A DNA stretch of 64,000 nt, from positions 1,466,001 to 1,530,000 of the forward strand of contig JAKNDB010000070.1 in assembly GCA_024305405.1 (NCBI GenBank), read 5' to 3'. Both the position numbers and the translations under genes were made by a program. The notes under the pieces are model-generated. The model was not told the DNA's origin. It ran no database searches and was given only the letters and a program-made list of their open reading frames with translations. Of this stretch, positions 1 through 10,380 are shown in pieces. The DNA comes from Dirofilaria immitis. Lineage: Eukaryota; Nematoda; Chromadorea; Rhabditida; Onchocercidae. The first letter of the stretch is position 1; every line of letters starts with the position of its first letter.

Positions 1-2880
1 ATAATAATTTTTGTACTATAAATTTGAAATGGTTATGGTAGGAATATCAGAATTTGAAACGAAAAATTTAATAAATTTAATTGTTTCATTTTTGTTTCGA
101 TAAATTATAATAGCAATTGTTAGTGAAATAAAAAAATACATACTATTGTAATATAATATTAAATTAAATTAATAATAAAAATTTACACTTTTTAAATCTT
201 AAATTTCGTGGAAGAAAGAATAAATAAAATTTAATTCAATTGACTGTTTCATAATTTTATAAAAATTTTATTCGAGAATATTTTTTTGCTTAAGATTTAC
301 AATCTAAGCTTATCGTTTGGAAAACTTTTCACCTTTGGTATATCATTTCATTTGTATGTGTTTAGTAATTTTTCAAATCAACAAAATGATAATTTATTAT
401 TATGATAAGGTGATTAATTAAATTTAAAACATTTAATGATATATTTTATTAATTTGATTAAAGCAATCAACTTTTATTGAAAATTCAAAGTTTAAAAAGT
501 TTTTCGTTTTTCGTTTCTCGAAGATAAAAGTGAAAATGAATTTTATTGAATTTATTATTTTAAATTATTTATTTCAAATAGGATTGAAAATTTTTTTAAT
601 TGATAAAATGATTGTTATCAAAATATTTGATAATTTTCTTTGTGATATATATATATCTATAATCGAGCGACATGCTTCATCTTTGAAATATTTATTTTTT
701 AGCTTTTAGTAATTTCGTTTATTGATATGATAAGATTTGTTGATAAGATTATAAGTTGGAGAAATTATGAAAATAAGCAAATTAAAAAAAAAAGCCAATT
801 TGTTGATATTCTAAGATTATAAGTTAATTTGTTGATATGATAAGATTATAAGTTAAGGAAAATTATGAAAATAAACAAATTACTGGGCAAATGAATCATT
901 TCCAAATTTTATCGATCAAACAACAAAATTGTTAACATTTTAGGAAAAGATAATTTAACCATTTTTTTTCTTTTTTTTTTATTGTCAGTTAACCAAAATT
1001 GCATCTTCCATTTTTCCATCTTTATATTATCCATTTCAAAATAGTAATTGCCATTTTAGGTCGTCTAATCGTAAAGATGCGAAAATATTTCTTGAATCAT
1101 CTTCCAAAATTTCAATCCATCTTATTCGATAAACACCACTAAAGCTAGGCTATATTCGAGGCCTCATTTCTTTTCTTGGCCAATATCTATTTGAAAAAGG
1201 TAACCATGGAAAAGGCAAGCCTTAAAATACCATTAACCGATGATGCATTTTGGCATTGAATGGAAATAGGAAATAAAGGCTTTTTTTTTACGCATACCGT
1301 CAAACCACATAAGCGTAAATTAGTGACAGAAGAGAGAGAGAAAGAGAGAGAGAGAGAGGGAGAGAGAGAGGGAGAAAAAGAAGGGAAGAAAAAGCAAATT
1401 TACCGTTTTTTTCTGCAATTTTTGGAGAAAAAAGAAAATTTTTGAAAAAATTTTGAAGAAAAAAAAGTGAAACAACTCTTTAACATTCTTCTAATACTTT
1501 GGTATAATATAGGAATGGAATATTTAAATATTAATTAAATATATAATATCTTATATTATCATTCCTGGGAAAGAATAATTCGATATTAAATTAATTAATT
1601 GATAATTATTAAATATATTGTATGAAGATTTTCATAATTAATATAAATTAATAATAAATGATATTTGAATATATTGAAGAAAAGCATCTAAATATATAAT
1701 ATCTCATATTATCATTCCTGGGAAAGAATAATTCGATATTAAATTAATTAATTGATAATTATTAAATACATTCTATGGAGATTTTCATAATTAATATAAA
1801 TTAATAATAAATGATATTTGAATATATTGAAGAAAAGCATCAATAATTGCAATAATAATTATCATAGCATTTTTGCATATTCAAATTATTGGAAATCAAA
1901 TTTTCGTCATTTTAAATTAATCATTTCTTATTAATTAAAATTTGTTATAGTCTTTTTCAGTTTTTTTTTTTTAGTAATTACTAAAAAATGAAGTAGCAAA
2001 ATGGATTCAGACATATTCAATTATTTCAATTTAATATTTGTATTTAATTAATTAATTAATTATCTTTTTTGATAAATGATACGATGATAATTCAATCAAT
2101 GAATATTTCTATTAATTAGATGAATCAAAGCATATCATTTCATTTACCAAATTTTTATAGTTATTCGAAAAAATCAATACTTATTTATATTTAATATTAG
2201 ATTATATATAACTTTTCATAATTGATATGATCAGATAATTGTGATATCGTCATATATTTCCAATGATAAAATAGTTTTATGGTTAACTGTATTATAGTAT
2301 AATATGCATTCATTTGTCTATATCACTGATAACAAATTTTCAACCATATTTTATGAGCAACTAATGTTTGATGCTTATCAAATTTGAGAAATCATAAAAT
2401 TTAATTTCCGGTTTGATTCTCTGAAATGTTTTTGAATTCTATCGAGTATAATAACATTATGATATCATTGTTTGCTAAGAATTTTATATCTAGAAGATGT
2501 TTGAACAAGCGATGATAAGCTTGAACAAATATTGATTTTAGTTTATATATTTTGAAAAAGTATGCATAAATAATAAGTCAAGAAAAGAGAGAGAGAGAGA
2601 GGAAGAGAAAGAAAGAAGAGGAAATAAAAGTGAACGAATAAAACTTAAGACTTTCTATCGTTTTCTTTTTTTCTATCTTATATATCCTTTTTTTTTTTTT
2701 TTTTGAATAATTTTATCGCAATCATTTCAATGATTGATTTTGATCAGTTATTAGCTGAAATGAATAATTGTATTGAATAGATTTTTTTCGAGAATTTTCC
2801 TAAATTTTCGAGAAATTTTTAGAAATCAAACTATTAAGTTTTGGCCAATTTGTACAAATTGTTTTGTATCAATAAAATTG
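1..2880. other. AT-rich intergenic DNA, no gene seen
   Basis: No coding exon with splice signals was found on either strand. The stretch holds a GA-rich microsatellite near 1330-1375, a two-copy direct repeat (listed separately), a second short GA run near 2587-2625 and homopolymer T runs near 2688-2704. The short open frame through the GA tract at 1260-1445 is only the repeat being read through. Confidence 0.7.
1538..1843. repeat. Two-copy direct repeat, period about 153 bp
   Basis: The block around ATTCCTGGGAAAG (1561) recurs at 1714 with nearly identical flanks through to AAGAAAAGCATC. The two copies are adjacent and differ by only a few bases, so this looks like a recent tandem duplication. 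No coding content is visible. Confidence 0.85.
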
Positions 2881-2888
2881 GCCTTAAA

Positions 2889-3100
2889 CTAGTCCAAGTG
2901 ATTAAGGTTGCTGCAAGTTGGCTCACAACTTTTTGGCATACATAAACAAATATTGTAAAGGGCCTCATTATCAATACAAAATGTCTCATAAGCATTTGCG
3001 ACAAGTTTGTTTATAAACAACATTGCATTATATGAATCCGTGGTAGCACCCATTACGTGTTGTTCGTTTAGAAATAGCTCTTGAATCAGATCATCATTTA
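2889..3100 (-). pseudogene. Decayed beta-tubulin fragment
   Basis: Read on the minus strand from 3041 to 2892, one frame gives 50 codons that align by eye with beta-tubulin from the SYNAML block (family: PYNATL) through ETFCIDNEALYNIC (family: DETFCIDNEALYDIC) to LNHLD (family: LNHLVS), i.e. the region around residues 170-207. A stop follows at 2889-2891, exactly where the family would continue. Upstream to about 3100 the same frame stays open with weaker resemblance (LIQELF..EQHVM), possibly the preceding helix with a deletion. Many conserved positions are replaced and no splice sites flank it. It is best explained as an old processed copy or exon relic, not an active gene. The CIDNEALY core makes the family call firm; the exact ends are not. 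Confidence 0.78.
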
Positions 3101-3584
3101 ATAGAAAACAAACTTTTTATATGTTTAAAGCCAATTTAACTTTTCTCATCCATTTTATCATATCCGCGAATATTTCACAATGTTTTGTCGCAACAAGGGT
3201 TGCTATGTCGCAAGAGTTATTATTATTAGGATTGTATGATTGTTTTGAGCATGATCAATTAATTTCGATTTTAAATTAAATTTAATATCTTGGATTAGAT
3301 TATCAATTGCTGCGAAAGCAATATGTTAATATGTTAAAGAATGGGAAATGATTAATTAATTATGATAATATGATTAACAATCTTTTATCATCATGATTAT
3401 AAGATTGTTTCGGATATGATCAATTAATTTCGATTTTAAATTAAGCTTATATAATTAAATTGATTTATGACAATATAATTAAATTATATTTTTTAAAATT
3501 AAAAAAATTTTTTTAACAACTCACAAATGATAGTAATTTTAGTTATGCATTAAAGATTACAGATATATTGATTACTTCCAGGTG

Positions 3585-3700
3585 TTTTCTCGATTATTCT
3601 TTTCTCGATTATTCTTTCTCGATTATTTGTTTTCTCGACTATTTGTTTTCTCGATTATTGTTTTCTCGATTATTTGCTTTCTCGATTATTGCTTTTCGCC
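3585..3700. repeat. TTCTCGATTATT short tandem repeats
   Basis: About seven degenerate units of roughly 13-19 bp built on TTCTCGATTATTTG lie immediately upstream of the first Ly6-type gene, ending about 60 bp before its start codon. A promoter role is possible but nothing in the sequence proves it. Confidence 0.75.
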
Positions 3701-3727
3701 TGAATTTTTAGCATATTTCATAAATGA

Positions 3728-3734
3728 TTTTCAG
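3728..3734 (+). promoter_or_regulatory. Probable spliced-leader acceptor site
   Basis: TTTTCAG-type sequence ends at 3734, 26 nt before the ATG at 3761, with no upstream exon in evidence. In nematodes this arrangement usually marks the trans-splice acceptor that defines the 5' end of the mature mRNA. This is inference from consensus only. Confidence 0.5.
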
Positions 3735-3760
3735 ATAATTGTTTAACAATTAAATTGAAA

Positions 3761-5078
3761 ATGTATCATTTAACAATAATTATTTTTATAATTCTCTTAC
3801 AAATAACATTAGTGATAAATTTGGATTGTTTTACGGGACGTTTTGGTTTTGGTATGACATATACGAAATGTGATCCAAATATCAATTATTGTATTAAAGT
3901 GATAAATAGTGATACAGGTTAGTTAATTAGTTCATATATATTTTAAACTAAAATTGATAAATTTCATTTCAAATTAATATTTCATATATTAATTAATAAA
4001 ATTTTATCATTGTATTAAAGTGATAAATAGTGATACAGGTTAGTTAATTAGTTCATATATATTTTAAACTAAAATTGATAAATTTCATTTCAAATTAATA
4101 TTTCATATATTAATTAATAAAATTTTATCATTGTATTAAAGTGATAAATAGTGATACAGGTTAGTTAATTAGTTCATATATATTTTAAACTAAAATTGAT
4201 AAATTTCATTTCAAATTAATATTTCATATATTAAATTGATAAATTTCATTTCAAATTATTATTTCATATATTAATTAATAAAATTAATAAAATTTTATTA
4301 TATAAATTAATTGAAATAGAAATTTTTGCCGATAATTTAATATTAATATTATTTTTAAATTCAAATTCAAATTTAATTATTCGTTAAAATATATCTAAAA
4401 TCACAAAAAGTTTTTAATTGTTTCAATATTTTCGTCTTTTGCAAAATAATATTTTCGCATCCATTTTGACAAATTTTGAATTTATTATAAATTTACGTGA
4501 TGTACGTCATATATTACGTAGAACATGTGTACATATATACTATTGTATGATCAATTGGAATGATAAATTATCATTTTGAAAAAAATAAACAAATACAAAT
4601 GCTATATATTACTATAAAATAAATGATAATCATTTCTTATATCTTCTTCTTCTGTTTTTTTTTCTTGCAGAATTTGAACGAACTATTGATAAGGGATGTG
4701 ATACGGGAAATTTCTGTCATGTTAGTTAAAAAGTTTTTTTTGTTTCGTCTAATTTTGATAAATATAATTAAGCTTCGTTTGTTTTTTTCCAGTGAAAGTA
4801 TTTGTTTGATTAAATTTTGATAAATTTTTGATAAATAAAAATTTGATAAAATTTTTTTTTTTAGTTCTTATCATTTATTTTTCTTGGCTATTTTTTTTGG
4901 ATCCTAATTTCAGACTATTGGCCCACGTTGTTTACATAATGGTTTCACTGATACACAAATATGCTGCTGTACATCAAATCTATGCAACGGTTCTTCGATA
5001 TCATATTTTCATCATTGGAAACTTTCATTAATTGTTATGCTTAGTATTATTATAACAATTTTAAACAGATCGAATTGA
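3761..5078 (+). CDS. Ly6/uPAR-type small GPI-anchored protein (copy A)
   Basis: Three exons, 3761-3917, 4671-4720 and 4914-5078, join in phase to a 123-residue protein. Seen directly: an N-terminal hydrophobic signal peptide (about residues 1-20, MYHLTIIIFIILL...), then ten cysteines in the three-finger order C...C...C...C...C...C...CCC...C, ending in the family hallmark CCCTSNLCN. A C-terminal hydrophobic segment (LSLIVMLSIIITIL) suggests GPI anchoring, although it ends in NRSN, which is less typical. Known of the family: Ly6/uPAR proteins sit on the outer cell surface and often modulate receptors or channels; the partner here is unknown. Exon 2 (50 nt) and exon 3 (165 nt) are exactly the lengths found in the paralogue at 8278-10380. 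A polyadenylation signal AATAAA lies at 5111-5116. The end of exon 1 and its donor site are repeated in tandem within intron 1. Donors are GTTAG at both introns. Confidence 0.83.
3887..4280 (+). repeat. Tandem duplication of the exon 1/intron 1 junction
   Basis: A 121-bp unit covering the last about 31 nt of exon 1 of the Ly6-type gene plus its donor site and the first about 90 nt of intron 1 recurs with starts near 3887, 4008 and 4129, the last copy being followed by a partial one. Each copy carries the same GATACAG/GTTAG donor. Reading through the first donor reaches an in-frame TAG at once (ACA GGT TAG), so only the first donor can give the full-length protein. Confidence 0.9.
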
Positions 5079-5110
5079 TAATCAGAAATGATATGAATTC
5101 TGAACTTGTC

Positions 5111-5116
5111 AATAAA
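5111..5116 (+). terminator. AATAAA polyadenylation signal
   Basis: Canonical hexamer 33 nt after the stop codon of the first Ly6-type gene. In DNA this AT-rich such hexamers are common, so position is the main support. Confidence 0.45.
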
Positions 5117-5304
5117 TTTTTAATCTTTTGATAAATAATTAGGCGTTAGTAGGATGATAATTTAGATTTATATACTTCTAAAATTAATATCAAATTTTTG
5201 AACTTATCTTTTAAATTTAAATTTTCAAGATTTAACGTTGTTATGCAAATTTTATTTTAAACTTCCTAAATTAATAGAATTTTTAATCGTATTTTTAATC
5301 GCTA

Positions 5305-5775
5305 GAATTCATAATTGAAAATAAAGAATAGAATTTTTAATTGTTAGAATATATCATAATTGAAAATGAAGAATAGAATTTTTAATTGTTAGAATATATC
5401 ATAATTGAAAATAAAGAATAGAATTTTTAATTGTTAGAATATATCATAATTGAAAATAAAGAATAGAATTTTTAATTGTTAGAATATATCATAATTGAAA
5501 ATAAAGAATAGAATTTTTAATTGTTAGAATATATCATAATTGAAAATAAAGAATAGAATTTTTAATTGTTAGAATATATCATAATTGAAAATAAAGAATA
5601 GAATTTTTAATTGTTAGAATATATCGTAATTGAAAATAAAGAATAGAACTTTTAATTGTTAGAATATATCATGATTGAAAATGAAGAATAGAATTTTTAA
5701 TTGTTAGAATATATCATAATTGAAAATAAAGAATAGAATTTTTAATTGTTAGAATATATCATAATTGAAAATAAG
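5305..5775. repeat. 45-bp minisatellite, about 10 copies
   Basis: Head-to-tail units of 45 bp containing AAAGAATAGAATTTTTAAT and TTGTTAGAATATATCATAAT fill the space between the two Ly6-type genes. Most units are identical; a few carry single substitutions (for example near 5628-5650), so the array has been homogenised recently. No open frame runs through it. Confidence 0.93.
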
Positions 5776-7743
5776 TCTAGTAAATTGTCTACGATTTTCA
5801 AAATTTTCATTAATATTCAAAATTCATTAAAATTAATCGAAATTTTTTCATTTCCTAAAATATATCAAAATTAAAAATTAACTGTTCTTTCTTTTTTTTT
5901 TTGTAAAATATTTTATTTAATATTAATAATTAAATTTTAATTAAAAATTAAATTTATTTTATTTGCCTAAAATAAACAATTATTCGATTAAAATTTCCAA
6001 TGAATAATTTGTAAATTTTTTTTTTATTATCAAAAATAAATGAGAATATATTACGTATATATCATAGGAAAATGAAAGTGTAAATAAAATTGAAAGAAAG
6101 GATTTTTCTTTTTTTTTTTTTTTTCTATTATCAAATATTTTCCACATTTTAATCCATCCATTCTTTAGTATCGCTGATTCATAGAATGTCACCAAATATG
6201 CGACACATTTTCATCTATAAAATATCAAATATATTTTTTTTTTTTTATTCGATCGTAATAGTGCAAATAAGTCATAATTTTGGAATTTATGTCTTATTTA
6301 CGAAAAAAAAAAAAAAGCGAAAAAGTTATTTAAGCTGAAATTGTTGAAAAAAATTTTCTCCAAAATTCATTCAAAATTTTTACGAAATTATTTTTCGCTT
6401 CTTTCAATTCGTTTCTTCGCAAATTTTTCATTTTTGGATGCAATTATTTCAATTGATGCATGAATTAATCTTATCAAATCTGATTAATTAATGCATGGAT
6501 AGTCTTATCAAATATGATTAATGCATGGATAATAATTTTGTTGATATATTAATAAATTTGCGATTTTATCATTATCATCAGTTGTGTAAAAAGAGTTGAT
6601 GTTAAAAATTGATAATGTTATCATTTTATTAATTGATTTCTTTCCAAAATTTTTATCAGAAATAAAAGAAAAAAAATCGTATTTTTTTTCTTTTATTATT
6701 GTTGCCTTTATCTATTAGCAATTAGAATTAATTCATTCCAAATTTTTGTAAATATTAAAAATTTAATCAAAATAATTTCGATTATCAATTATTCGATTAT
6801 TTTATCAAATTTTGATAATGCTAGCAAATCTGTGATAAATTATTTCTTGAAATTATTCTTAATATATATATTGGATGAATAAAATGAAAATGAAATGAAT
6901 GTTTGGAGTTATTTTTGATATTTTCAGCAGTATTTTTGATAATGTTTTATCACCTGTTGTAATGAACGAAGCACTTTCTGGATAATTCGAAAGCATTATT
7001 AGTAGTAATACAGTAATATACATTCATATCTCATCAACATCAATCTTTTTAACTTATTATCATTATTATCATATTTTAAACAATCATTTTTGCATTTATC
7101 ATAAATTTTTTATCATTCAAATCTGGTCTATCACTTAACATATTTTATCATTTTATTTTTCAAGAACTAATAAAATTATCATAAATTTTTATCAATCTAT
7201 CGCTTATCATATTTTATCATTTTATTTTTCTAGCTAGTGAAATTATCACAAATTTTTTATCATTCAAATCTGTGATCTATCACTTATCCTATTTTATCAT
7301 TCTATTTTTCTAGCTAATAAATTTATCATAAATGAAAAAAAAAGTAGCAACGAAAATTTCCATTCTAATATGACATAAGTTTGCTAAATGCTTTAACAAT
7401 CAGCCAAATATGATTGACAAATTTTAAATTTTAAATTTTCCTATCTAACGAATGCTTAAATAAATATTATATTAAAACAAAAAAAAAACATTTTTTTAAA
7501 TTTAAATTTTACCTTTAACAATTGATATGAATTGAAAAGTTGAAAATTTTTCCTTTTATAATTTAATATTTAATCATTGATTAAATTGGATTTCTCATAA
7601 AGGTATTATGATAAATTTCTGCTATAAGTTAATTGCATTTTGGTAGATATATGAGATAAAAAGGTTGCAAAGAAATTGTTGAAAATAAATTTACCAATTC
7701 AAATATAATTGGCAAAAAAACTTTAAAGATTTTATTCTGAAAT

Positions 7744-7781
<38 letters not shown>

Positions 7782-8260
7782 AAAACAGTAGATTTGTTTG
7801 CTTTTTTTTTAGAAATATTTTATTTAAAGGCAAAGGTAAGCATTTACTAAATGATAAAGGTAAGCATTTGTTAAATGATAAAGACAAGCATTTATTAAAT
7901 GATAAAAGTATGCATAAGTAAGTTATTTTAATGTGATAATACAAAGGTAAGCATAGATTGATTATTTCAACAACAATAATAACAATAATAGCTTGTAATT
8001 ATTGTAATGGATTAAAAAACTATTAAATTATTTTTATCGATAAACATTTATTAAATGATAAAAGTAATGATAGGTTAATTATTTCATCAATAATAATAGT
8101 CTCTCATAATCGTTGTAATGGATTAAAATAACAATAATCACACATAATCGTTGTAAGCATTTATTAAATTATAAAAATAATCATGAGTTAATTATTTCAA
8201 TAATAATAATAATCGTTCATAATCGTTGTAATGGATTAAAAAAAAATTTGTTAAATTATC
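5776..8260. other. Intergenic spacer between the Ly6-type genes
   Basis: No exon was found. The stretch is AT-rich with many TTATCA/TGATAA words (especially 7030-7330, where TTTTATCATTTTATTTTTC recurs), a GA microsatellite at 7749-7777, and degenerate units of about 28 bp around AAAGGTAAGCATTTATTAA between roughly 7830 and 8175. The minus-strand open frame at 7732-7944 is the translation of those repeats. Confidence 0.65.
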
Positions 8261-8264
8261 TTTA

Positions 8265-8271
8265 TTTTTAG
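8265..8271 (+). promoter_or_regulatory. Probable spliced-leader acceptor site
   Basis: TTTTTAG ends at 8271, only 6 nt before the ATG at 8278. The very short leader and the lack of any upstream exon fit trans-splicing. Consensus-based inference. Confidence 0.5.
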
Positions 8272-8277
8272 TAAATT

Positions 8278-10380
8278 ATGCTAAAATTTATTCTCTATCC
8301 ATTATCAATATTAACAATATTGATAACGATGAGTGATGCATTGAAATGCTATGTTGGACGACAATATTTCGGCGCATTAGGTAGCGGTGGATCATTCGCC
8401 GAAGTTTTATGTCCTGCAGCATCAAACTTTTGCGTTAAAAGACATTTTGCAATACAATGTAAGTTTAGAAACTTATATATATTTTATAATATCTGTACAT
8501 CAGTGATAATGATAACATCTAGATGATGATCATTTTAATTCAAGATCATCTGATTTTTGTATTTGTTCAATGACAATGATAACATCTAGGTCATGATCAT
8601 TTGAATCAATATCATTTGATTATATTTGTTTTAACATATCTTTTATATATATATGTGTGTGTTAGAATATTTTAATTTTTGTACATCAGAATTCACATAT
8701 GAAGAAACTTCAGAATCTTCAGAGAAGGGGAGGAGGAGAGAGATTGGGAAAAACCTTATCAAGTACAATAAGAAAAGGAAAAATTAAAATCATCAATTTG
8801 AATTGATATAATTGTTTGCAATTGATTTAAAAACAACTTTATTCTATTTATCATTTTTGTTCTCGAAATTTCCTAAACTTTTTCAATCTGATTAAATTTA
8901 CTTATTTATTTAACAAAATTAAACCCTAATCATCATATCATTATCATAATGAGAATGCAATAATTTAGTAGTAACAACGGAAGAAGCATAGAAATTTTTC
9001 CAACGCAATTATTGATTATCAGAAATTATTGGATATTCATTAATTGACAAATAAATAATTTGATTGATTGATTGATTAAAAAAATTATAATGTATTGATT
9101 ACATTAGATATTATCATTTAAAAATTTATTTGTATTTAAATAATCAAATCAATCTGACAAATTGATCTGTTTAAATTTACAAAATTATATCAATATATTA
9201 ATATATTAATAATTAATTAATTTCTTATTTATTTCTGTTTATTTTAAATTCATTTCGTAATTTTAACAAATTTAAATTTTTCATGATTTTTCTCTTATCA
9301 ATAATTATTCATTTATAGATAATGAAGATGTTATCGAGAAAACATGTGATCAAAATTCGCAATGTTATGTAAGTTTGTTATTTCAATTTTTTTATCACTT
9401 ATCTCTCTGAAATCTTAATCACTTCACTGTATTATAGCAAATTAGCATATTGATAATAATTATAATCATTATTATAATCATTATGATAGTGATAATTCAT
9501 TTCATACTTTTTTATAATTATCATAAAAGGAAAAATAAAAATTTTTTTATAGAATGTAACTGAAAATGAGAGTTAATAAAATTTTAATGAATATTGATTG
9601 ATTATAATTGATTGAAATTTGTTAGAATGATAAATTTAAATACTTCTTTCTTTATCAATAACAATCAATCAATGCTTATCAGAATTTATCAATTTTTTTC
9701 TTCAATTATATAATGTTAACTTTTTGTTTTGCATTTAATAATCAAACGATAACCTCTTCGTTTTTTTTTTTTTTTTTTTTTGTATTCTTAAATTTCATAG
9801 CGATATAAATATTTCTATCTGTAGGAAAATGGAAACTATCATTTGATCATTATTGTGATCTGAAAAAAAAAAAAAACGAAATCAATCAATAATTGTATCG
9901 TTTATTGGCAGCTAAAATTTGGATGTACGATAATAAATTAATTTAATAAAATCAATCAATAATTATGTTTCTAAGTTACACATAATATATGGCTAAATTA
10001 ATCTGATAAAATTAATTAATAATTGTATATTTAATAAATCTTATAATTTATTTGAATAATTTTATTAAATTAATTTGATCACATATCATGTGCTCAACTA
10101 TAATTATAAATATGATTATTGATTATTTTTATTGAATTGATTTGATCATGTATGAATATATGATCTGATCAATTAATATCATTTAAAAAAAAACAGTTTA
10201 TTAATTAATTTGTAGAAAGTTGGAAATGGTTGCTATTATGATCCGAGTAATATGGCAGAATATTGTTGCTGTGATACTGATAGTTGTAATGGAGCAATCA
10301 CTGCTACTGCAACTTTTTATCATTTTGTGATAATTGCTCTTTGCTTTATTTTTACAATATTGATACAAATATTATTCTAA
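8278..10380 (+). CDS. Ly6/uPAR-type small GPI-anchored protein (copy B)
   Basis: Exons 8278-8458, 9319-9368 and 10216-10380 join in phase (donors GTAAGTTT, acceptors TTTATAG and TTTGTAG) to a 131-residue protein. Seen directly: signal peptide about residues 1-21 (MLKFILYPLSILTILITMSD), ten cysteines in the same order as the neighbour, the hallmark YCCCDTDSCNG, and a strongly hydrophobic C-terminus (FVIIALCFIFTILIQILF) typical of a GPI-anchor signal. The family acts at the cell surface; the ligand cannot be told from sequence. The 50-nt middle exon and 165-nt last exon match copy A exactly while the residues have diverged widely, so the pair are old tandem paralogues in the same orientation about 3 kb apart. 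This is the cleaner of the two copies, with no sign of damage. Confidence 0.9.

Noticed and set aside
4623..5031. Two + frames of 65 and 67 codons over Ly6-type copy A
   Set aside because: They lie in frames that cross intron sequence; the correct reading is through exons 4671-4720 and 4914-5078.
8459..8526. Continuation of Ly6-type copy B exon 1 to the stop at 8526
   Set aside because: A perfect GTAAGTTT donor at 8459 leads in phase to exons 2 and 3 with the CCC...CN hallmark; the extension lacks cysteines of the family pattern.
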